The translations under genes were made by a program, and so were the position numbers. A stretch of DNA of 6,787 nt, taken from NCBI GenBank assembly GCA_965659845.1, contig CBFHXS010000116.1:1-6787 (forward strand). The letters run 5' to 3'. The DNA comes from Brumimicrobium sp965659845. GTDB taxonomy: Bacteria; Bacteroidota; Bacteroidia; Flavobacteriales_D; Crocinitomicaceae. Below the pieces are notes generated by a model. It saw nothing but the letters and a program-made list of their open reading frames with translations, did not search any database and was not told where the DNA came from. The stretch's first letter is position 1; every line of letters begins with the position of its first letter. Positions 1 to 6,200 of the stretch are shown here, one piece after another.

Positions 1-170
1 AAACGTACTCTGGCAACCTTCCTCATTGCCGAGTTTGGCTTCTTAGGTGTAGTGGTGTACACACGCACACATACTCCTTTACGCTGCGGACAAGAATCAA
101 GTGCTGCTGACTTGCTTTTCTTCACCGGCGCTGTTCTACCCTTGCGAACTAACTGTTGAATAGTTGGCAT
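1..170 (-). CDS. rpsL: 30S ribosomal protein S12, N-terminal part (runs off left edge)
   Basis: S12 sits at the decoding centre of the small ribosomal subunit and helps control tRNA selection accuracy. Reading the minus strand from the ATG at 170-168 gives 56 codons. The protein starts MPTIQQLVRKGR and contains the blocks DSCPQRKGVC (residues 25-34), VYTTTPKKPNSAMRK (37-51) and VARVR, which match S12 almost residue for residue. Lys43 and Lys44 in the TPKKPNS loop are the usual wild-type residues, so the common streptomycin-resistance change at Lys43 is absent; the second hot spot near residue 88 is outside the window. The rest of the gene, usually about 70-80 more codons, lies beyond position 1. 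From the conserved str operon order I would expect rpsG and fusA to follow, but that is not visible. The gene is divergent from the helicase and has its own strong-looking promoter at 227-256. Confidence 0.97.
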   Translation of the reverse strand, partial: MPTIQQLVRKGRTAPVKKSKSAALDSCPQRKGVCVRVYTTTPKKPNSAMRKVARVR

Positions 171-204
171 ATTTTTTCTTTAAATTTTTACAATAAACAT
201 TATT

Positions 205-224
205 CCCCAAAACACTTTGAGGGG
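205..224 (-). other. Short GC-capped inverted repeat at the rpsL transcription start
   Basis: CCCC (205-208) and GGGG (221-224) can pair, with AAA (210-212) and TTT (216-218) pairing inside around a 3-base loop and a small asymmetric internal loop. It is the only G/C-rich patch in an otherwise AT-rich intergenic region. The predicted rpsL start point (about 221-222) falls inside the GGGG arm on this strand, so a transcript starting there would carry only part of the stem. It could be an initially transcribed element, a protein site, or chance. Confidence 0.25.
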
Positions 225-226
225 TG

Positions 227-256
227 CAAAAATAGATAATTAATTTTAGAATGCAA
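227..256 (-). promoter_or_regulatory. Bacteroidota-type promoter of rpsL
   Basis: Read on the minus strand, a TTG (256-254) is followed by exactly 19 bases and then TATTTTTG (234-227). This matches the Bacteroidota housekeeping consensus, TTG or TTTG at -33, a 19-20 base spacer and TAnnTTTG at -7, in every fixed position. Transcription would start near 221-222, giving a leader of about 50 bases before the rpsL ATG at 170. That leader ends in an AT-rich stretch with no Shine-Dalgarno sequence, which is normal for ribosomal protein genes in this phylum. The consensus is established knowledge; use of this site is inference. Confidence 0.72.
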
Positions 257-277
257 CTATTTGAGAATAAAAGTTGC
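253..277. repeat. 6-bp inverted repeat overlapping the rpsL -33 element
   Basis: GCAACT (253-258) and AGTTGC (272-277) form a perfect inverted repeat separated by 13 bases. The left arm contains the CAA (254-256) that is the -33 TTG of the rpsL promoter on the other strand. A protein bound here could affect rpsL transcription, but a 6-bp repeat in a region this size can also arise by chance. Confidence 0.3.
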
Positions 278-368
278 TGATTTTTAACAGGTAGATGTTA
301 ATTTGTTTTTCAGACCAACTTCTAAAGTAATTTCAAAGATATTTAATATTAGAAATTGTCATGATGTT

Positions 369-379
369 TTGACTGTCAA
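369..379. repeat. 11-bp perfect palindrome TTGACTGTCAA between rpsL and the helicase
   Basis: TTGAC and GTCAA are exact inverted copies around a central T, the form of a binding site for a dimeric regulator. A related TGTCA lies 17 bases upstream at 357-361. The palindrome is about 80-90 bases before the helicase start codon and about 110 bases upstream of the rpsL promoter. I do not recognise the motif as a known operator, and no regulator gene is in the window. Confidence 0.3.
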
Positions 380-445
380 TTTTCAACATAATATCAACAT
401 TAATAACTATTCAAATCAAGCTAATAAGTTCTACTACTTTCTTCC

Positions 446-453
446 TATCTTTG
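446..453 (+). promoter_or_regulatory. Candidate -7 box of the helicase gene
   Basis: TATCTTTG matches TAnnTTTG in all fixed positions and ends five bases before the helicase ATG (459-461). No TTG is found at a proper distance upstream (18-21 base spacers were checked), so this is a half-matched promoter. If used, transcription would begin at or within a base or two of the start codon, giving a leaderless or nearly leaderless message. No Shine-Dalgarno sequence is present, which is compatible with that reading but also common in this phylum. Confidence 0.4.
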
Positions 454-458
454 TCGTT

Positions 459-2744
459 ATGAATTATCTTGAACAACTCAACGACAGTCAGCGTGTGGCC
501 GCAGAACACATACAAGGCCCAATGATGGTTATAGCAGGTGCTGGATCCGGTAAAACTAGAGTGCTGACTTTTCGTATTGCACATCTCATGAATAACGGTG
601 TAGACCCGTTCAATATTCTAGCACTCACTTTTACCAACAAGGCTGCAAGAGAAATGACTGAAAGAATTGGTCAGATTGTTGGACCAAGTGAGGCTCGTAA
701 CATTGCCATGGGAACTTTTCACTCTGTTTTTGCAAGGATATTAAGATATAACTCAGACAAACTAGGGTATCCTTCAAATTTCACTATATACGATACACAA
801 GATTCTAAAAACCTAATCAAGACAGTTATTAAAGAATTCGGTCTTGATGACAAGGTATATAAGCCAAATGCTGTTTATGGCAGAATCTCAAGCGCTAAAA
901 ACAATCTTATTTCTCCAGAAGCATACGAAGCAAATGACGAAATCGTCGGTGAAGATAGAATGGCGCGTAAGCCAGAAATATTTAGAATATATAAAGCATA
1001 TCAACTTAGATGCTTTAAAGCTGGAGCTATGGATTTCGATGATTTATTGTATCAAACGAATGTGCTTTTGCGTGATTTTCCGGATGTTTTGCATTTTTAT
1101 CAGCAAAAATTCAAATATATTCTAGTTGATGAGTATCAAGACACAAACTATTCTCAATATCTTATTGTAAAGAAATTGGCAGCCGTACATGAAAATATTT
1201 GCGTGGTGGGTGATGATGCCCAAAGTATATATTCTTTTCGAGGGGCTAACATTGAAAATATCTTGAATTTTAAAAAGGATTATCCCGACTATGCTCTATA
1301 TAAACTTGAACAGAATTACCGTTCAACTAAGAACATAGTTGATGCTGCAAATAGCATTATTAGGAGGAATAAAGATCAAATCAAGAAAGATGTTTGGACG
1401 TCGAACGATGAAGGAAAGCAAATCAATGTCATTCGATGCTTAACGGACAACGAAGAAGGTCGAGTGATCGTAAATAGAATATACGACCTCAAACAACAAA
1501 CGGGAGCTGAATACAAAGATTTCGCTATTCTCTACAGAACGAATGCACAATCTCGTTCTTTCGAGGAATCTTTGAGAAAGCTAAATATGCCATATAAAAT
1601 ATATGGAGGACTTTCGTTTTATCAACGTAAGGAGATCAAAGATTTGATTTCATACTTTAGACTCACTGCCAACCCTTCAGACGAAGAGGCACTTAAACGA
1701 GTTATTAATTATCCTAAAAGAGGCATTGGGAAAACATCGATGGAAAGCGTAATGATCGCCGCACGTCAATACGATGTATCATTATGGGAAGTAATATCTG
1801 ACTTTGATCGCTACCCAGTTTCGATCTCTAGTGGAGCAAGAAATAAGATGAGTGAGTTTGTCAATAAGATTCGTAGCTATTCAGTTCAGTTGGACAAAGC
1901 ACCTGCATATGAATTGGCTGAGAGCATTGCTAAAACATCCGGAATTCTAAAAGAATTATATGACGACAAGTCTCCAGAAGGAGTTACTCGATATGAAAAC
2001 ATACAAGAACTCTTAGCAGGTATAAAAGAATTTTCTGTTTCAAAAGAGGAGGAGGGTGAAATAGGAACACTAAGTGATTTCTTAATTGATGTTGCTCTGC
2101 TAACAGATGCAGATCAAGAAACGGAAGAAGACAAGAATAAGATCACTTTAATGACCATTCATGCCTCCAAGGGTTTGGAATTTCCGAATGTGTTTATTGT
2201 TGGATTAGAAGAAAACCTATTTCCTTCTCAACTCTCACTAACATCAAGAACAGAGCTAGAAGAGGAGCGACGTCTATTTTATGTAGCAATGACAAGGGCA
2301 GAACAAACTTGTACACTTTCCTATGTAGTGAGCAGGTATAGATGGGGACAACTAATTACTGCCGAACCTAGCAGATTCATAGATGAAGTAGATGAGACTT
2401 ATTTGAATAGAGAAAGTGATACGCGAAGTAAAAAAGGTGGTAAATCTTTGAGTGGTCATCAGCGTCCTTCAGTAGATAGAAATCCAGGCTTCGGAATGAT
2501 GGGAAAACCTAAAGGTAATCTAAAACCGATTCGAGAAACTCAAGGTACTTCATCTGGGGCGTCAAGTGGAGGAACAAAAGAACCCTTGAAAGTTGGGTAC
2601 AATGTGATTCATGCACGATTTGGAAAAGGAAAAGTAACCGCACTGGAAGGAGCCGCTCCCGATCAAAAAGCAACAGTATTCTTCCCTCGTGTAGGTCAGA
2701 AAAAGTTAATCTTAAAATTTGCCAAACTGGATGTTGTGGATTAA
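459..2744 (+). CDS. pcrA: UvrD/PcrA-family ATP-dependent 3'-5' DNA helicase
   Basis: This is a complete superfamily 1A helicase of 761 residues, near the usual family length of 720-780. Such enzymes use ATP to unwind DNA 3' to 5' in nucleotide excision and mismatch repair and to clear proteins from replicating DNA in the cytoplasm. Motifs in order are: Q motif LNDSQRVA (7-14); Walker A AGAGSGKT (26-33); motif Ia LALTFTNKAAREM (54-66); Ib GTFHS (85-89); Walker B VDEYQD with Asp224-Glu225; motif III GDDAQSIYSFRGA (251-263); motif IV QNYRS (285-289); motif V TIHASKGLEF (566-575); motif VI EEERRLFYVAMTRAE (601-615). A Gly/Ser-rich linker (about 655-705) leads to a PcrA-type C-terminal Tudor-like domain (about 711-761), which in PcrA contacts RNA polymerase. 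The frame is open back to a TTG at 303, but homology begins at the ATG at 459. The symbol uvrD would be equally defensible. It is divergent from rpsL and 41 bases upstream of the His-rich gene. Confidence 0.95.
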   Translation: MNYLEQLNDSQRVAAEHIQGPMMVIAGAGSGKTRVLTFRIAHLMNNGVDPFNILALTFTNKAAREMTERIGQIVGPSEARNIAMGTFHSVFARILRYNSDKLGYPSNFTIYDTQDSKNLIKTVIKEFGLDDKVYKPNAVYGRISSAKNNLISPEAYEANDEIVGEDRMARKPEIFRIYKAYQLRCFKAGAMDFDDLLYQTNVLLRDFPDVLHFYQQKFKYILVDEYQDTNYSQYLIVKKLAAVHENICVVGDDAQSIYSFRGANIENILNFKKDYPDYALYKLEQNYRSTKNIVDAANSIIRRNKDQIKKDVWTSNDEGKQINVIRCLTDNEEGRVIVNRIYDLKQQTGAEYKDFAILYRTNAQSRSFEESLRKLNMPYKIYGGLSFYQRKEIKDLISYFRLTANPSDEEALKRVINYPKRGIGKTSMESVMIAARQYDVSLWEVISDFDRYPVSISSGARNKMSEFVNKIRSYSVQLDKAPAYELAESIAKTSGILKELYDDKSPEGVTRYENIQELLAGIKEFSVSKEEEGEIGTLSDFLIDVALLTDADQETEEDKNKITLMTIHASKGLEFPNVFIVGLEENLFPSQLSLTSRTELEEERRLFYVAMTRAEQTCTLSYVVSRYRWGQLITAEPSRFIDEVDETYLNRESDTRSKKGGKSLSGHQRPSVDRNPGFGMMGKPKGNLKPIRETQGTSSGASSGGTKEPLKVGYNVIHARFGKGKVTALEGAAPDQKATVFFPRVGQKKLILKFAKLDVVD

Positions 2745-2749
2745 TTTAA

Positions 2750-2781
2750 TTTGATTCTAAATTTAAAGTTGCTTACCATTG
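2750..2781 (+). promoter_or_regulatory. Candidate promoter of the metal-efflux operon
   Basis: TTTG (2750-2753), a 20-base spacer and TACCATTG (2774-2781) match the Bacteroidota promoter consensus TTTG-N19/20-TAnnTTTG with one mismatch (A for T in the last block). It lies in the 41-base gap after the helicase stop codon and ends four bases before the GTG start of the His-rich gene, so the predicted start point falls on or next to that codon. It would let the efflux genes be expressed separately from the helicase. No metal-regulator operator is recognisable next to it. Read-through from the helicase is also possible because no terminator is visible. Confidence 0.45.
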
Positions 2782-2785
2782 TAGT

Positions 2786-3172
2786 GTGAAACTGTCGTTT
2801 CTCATACCGTTAATTTTACTCGTGTTGATGCAATCTATCCACATGGGTGCAGATGATATTGCGAAAATTCCAGAATTAATGGAACATTATCAAGAGCATC
2901 AAAAGAAATACGGTGACGACCTCATTAGCTTTATCAATAAGCATTATGGTGAAGATAAGGATAAACATGAGAGTCAAGAAAAGGAGGAACACCATGATCT
3001 TCCCTTCCATCATTCTCATCATGTATGTATAGACATGAAAGTTGATGTTCCAACGCTTCAAATTGAGCTTAAAGAACACATCGAGAATTCTAAAGATTAC
3101 TTTGTTTATCGCGCACCGCACACGATTGCAGGCGCTAATCCAATCTTACAACCTCCAAAACATAGCTGTTAG
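2786..3172 (+). CDS. Small exported histidine-rich protein, putative periplasmic metal-binding companion of the efflux pump
   Basis: This is a 128-residue protein whose exact family I cannot name. The GTG start is chosen because it supplies a full signal peptide: Lys2, a hydrophobic core at about 3-15, and a possible cleavage after Gly-Ala at 21-22. ATG codons at residues 15 and 20 would destroy that signal. There is no lipobox cysteine, so a soluble periplasmic protein is expected. The mature part is charged and has 13 histidines (14 counting His19). They are densest from 53 to 81, where the motif HHDLPFHHSHHVC (69-81) places six His and one Cys in 13 residues; a second Cys is the last residue (128). 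Such a cluster suits binding of Zn, Cu, Ni or Co. The tail ILQPPK (120-125) recalls, from memory only, small secreted proteins beside CzcA-type pumps in Bacteroidota. It is 34 bases ahead of the pump gene and probably co-transcribed. A role in buffering metal, sensing it or delivering it to the pump is inference. Confidence 0.75.
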   Translation: MKLSFLIPLILLVLMQSIHMGADDIAKIPELMEHYQEHQKKYGDDLISFINKHYGEDKDKHESQEKEEHHDLPFHHSHHVCIDMKVDVPTLQIELKEHIENSKDYFVYRAPHTIAGANPILQPPKHSC

Positions 3173-3206
3173 AAAGTCCGATTTTATTCACTTTTAACAG
3201 CTTAAT

Positions 3207-6200
3207 ATGTTATCAAAAATTATACGTTCCAGTGTAAGGAACAAGTTTATCGTTTTATTACTTACTGCTTTCTTTATAGGATTTGGAGTATATTCCGTTT
3301 CCAACATATCAATTGGAGCAGTTCCAGATGTAACGAACAATCAGGTACAAGTTCTTACCACTTCGCGCAACTTATCAACACTTGATGTAGAGCAGTTCAT
3401 CACTTTTCCAATCGAACTAGAGATGGCCAATCTGCCAGGAATAAAAGAGATTAGGTCCACCTCGAAATTTGGGCTTTCCGTAATCACATTGGTTTTCGAA
3501 GATGAAATGGGAACCTATCTGCCAAGGCAGTTAATTGCCGAGAAGATCAAGAAAGCAAAAGAACAGATCCCAAATGGATTTGGCTCTCCTGAAATGGGGC
3601 CTATCTCAACTGGTTTAGGAGAGATCTACCAATACACAATAGAAGTGGATGATGAGCATCGTGAAGAATATTCATTAACAGAGTTAAGAACGATTCAAGA
3701 TTGGATTGTGAAAAGGCAACTTGCAGGAATCAACGGTGTTGTTGAAATCAATACTTGGGGTGGCTACCTAAAACAGTATGAAGTGGCTGTCAATTCATCA
3801 AAAATGGATGCTCAGGACATTACTATGAACGATTTGTTCAAGGCTTTAGAAAACAATAACAGCATTGCAGGTGGTAGTTATATCGAGAAAGAAGATGAAG
3901 CGTTTTTCATACGAGGAGAAGGTCTTATTGATGGACTAGATGATATTAAAAATACGCTAGTAACCTTAAAAGATGGGCAACCTATTTTGGTGTCAGATAT
4001 TGCTCAAGTAAACATTGGAAACGCACCAAGGTTTGGAGCCGTTACAGGAAATGGTGAAGGAGAAAAAGTAATGGGCCAAATTATGATGCTTAAAGGGGAG
4101 AACTCGGAAAAAGTGATAGAAGCCGTTAAAGCAAGGGTTGATGAAGTTCAAAAATCTCTTCCAGAGGGCGTATCTATTGTTCCATTTCTAGATAGAAGCA
4201 CACTTGTAGACAAAACGATTGAAACAGTCATAGAGAATTTATTAGTCGGGTTTTTAATCGTTGCAATAGTCGTTATTTTATTGATCGGAGATCTTAGAGC
4301 AGGCTTGATAATTTCTTCGGTTATTCCATTGTGCTTTCTTATTGCATTGTCTCTTATGTATGTATTCCAGATAGATGTCAACCTAATGAGTATGGGAGCT
4401 CTTGACTTTGGAATAATCATAGATGGGGCAGTAATTATTGTTGAGTTTACGGCCTTACACATCCTGCAAAAGGCACAGAAGCAAGGCGAAATAACAAATG
4501 AAGAGCGCGATGATATAACTATTTCCACAACTGCAAGAATGATGAGATCGGCGATATTCGGACAACTCATTATCATCATTGTATTCATACCTATTTTATC
4601 ACTTGGAGGTGTTGAAGGAAAAATGTTCATTCCAATGGCATTGACATTTATTTTTGCAATCATCGGGGCAATTTTGGTATGCTTGACATATGTGCCGGTA
4701 ATGTCATCGTTGTTCCTTAGCAAAAAACCAAAACAATCTTTTAGTATTTCGCGCCGTTTGATTGGTGCCATAAAATGGCTTTATATACCCAGTCTAGAAT
4801 GGGCCCTGAAAAGAAAAGCAATAGTTATTTCACTTTCAGTTGCTCTTCTAGTTCTGGGCATAATAATCTTCAGGAATATGGGAGCCGAATTTGTTCCTCA
4901 ATTAGATGAGGGAGACTTCGTTATTCAGCCCGTTATGAAAACAGGTAAATCATTAGAAAAAGTAATTGAAACAACGACAAGAATCGAGGATGTTTTAATT
5001 AAAAAATTCCCAGAAGTTGAAAATGTCGTTACCCGAATCGGGGCTGCTGAAGTACCCACTGACCCCATGTCTATGGAGCAAACCGATATAATGGTAATTC
5101 TTAAACCTAAATCTGAGTGGGTTTCTGCCAGCTCTAAGGATGCATTAGCAGACTCTATTAAAGAAGCTCTTGCAATTATACCCAGTATAGAAGTTGAATT
5201 TAGTCAACCAATCGAAATGCGATTTAACGAATTAATCACTGGAGTTCGTTCAGATATTGCTATCAAAATATTCGGTGAAGATTTGGATATTCTGCAAGAA
5301 AAAGGTCTTGAGATAAAAAGTTTAATTGAAGACGTTAAAGGTGCAAACGACATCACTGTTGAAAAGGTAACTGGTCTTCCACAAATGCAGGTTAAATTCA
5401 ATCGTGCAAAAATGTCGATACATGGACTAGACATCGCAACTTTGAATGATATGATCTCAATGGCATTTGCTGGGAAAACAATGGGAGTTATTTTCGAAGG
5501 AGAACAGCGATTCGATCTGGTTGCGAGACTTGAGGAAGATCAACGAAAATCAATAGAAGATCTAAAAGGACTAATGATAGATACTCCCTTGGGTACTAAA
5601 ATACCCTTGAATGAAGTAGCTGAAATAAAATATACAAAAGGTCCAGCACAAATCTCAAGAGATCAAACAAACAGAAGAATAGTTGTTGGTGTTAATGTCC
5701 GAAATAGTGACCTGCAGACAGTAGTCGATGAAATTAAGTCTAGGCTGGAAAGAAATCTTGATTTACCCACAGGCTATCGTATCACCTATGGAGGTCAATT
5801 CGAAAATTTACAACGAGCCTCTAACCGTCTTTTATATGCTGTTCCTATTGCTCTTGCATTGATTTTTATCATGCTTTATTTTGCATTTAAATCTATAATA
5901 GAGTCTATTCTAATTTTCTCTGCAATTCCTATTGCTGCTGTAGGTGGCGTTTTACTTTTGTGGATTCGAGATATGCCTCTCAGTATTTCAGCAGGTGTCG
6001 GGTTTATTGCACTTTTCGGTATCGCAGTTTTAAATGGAATAATTTTAATCGAACACTATAAAACCTTTGATTTCAAATCTTCCAAGGGCCTTAAGAGCTT
6101 GATCGTGCAAGGAGCTAAGGATAGATTACTCCCAGTTATACTGACTGCAAGCACAACGGCTTTAGGCTTCCTACCTATGGCCATTTCAACAGGCGCAGGA

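Noticed and set aside
303..458. 52-codon N-terminal extension of the helicase frame from a TTG at 303
   Set aside because: The extension has no helicase-like sequence and is rich in Asn, Phe and Tyr, as expected for translated AT-rich intergenic DNA. It contains the palindrome and the candidate -7 box. Family homology begins just after the ATG at 459.
844..1125. 93-codon plus-strand frame inside the helicase gene
   Set aside because: It is out of frame within a fully supported helicase coding region and has no recognisable features.
2745..2785. Possible terminator after the helicase gene
   Set aside because: Only weak A/T complementarity (AATTT/AAATT) is present, with no GC stem or following T run, so it does not support a terminator call.
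2876..3121. 81-codon minus-strand frame opposite the His-rich gene
   Set aside because: It is antisense to a gene with a convincing signal peptide and operon position. Its Met/Ile-rich content is what complementing His and Asp/Asn codons (CAT, GAT, AAT) produces.
3173..3206. Separate promoter for the pump gene
   Set aside because: The 34-base gap contains no TAnnTTTG-type box and is too short for a complete promoter plus leader. Co-transcription with the upstream gene is more likely.
281..3212. Similar 20-base stretches (TTTTAACAG followed shortly by ATGTTA) near 281-300 and 3192-3212
   Set aside because: The copies differ in internal spacing and sequence, and the only shared part is short and AT-rich. 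Chance similarity is the simpler explanation.
4148..4771. 207-codon open frame on the minus strand
   Set aside because: It lies wholly opposite the membrane-spanning region of the pump gene, whose frame is strongly supported. Its translation has no recognisable domain, so it is an antisense shadow.
5204..5434. 76-codon minus-strand frame
   Set aside because: It is antisense to the conserved second periplasmic loop of the pump and shows no domain.
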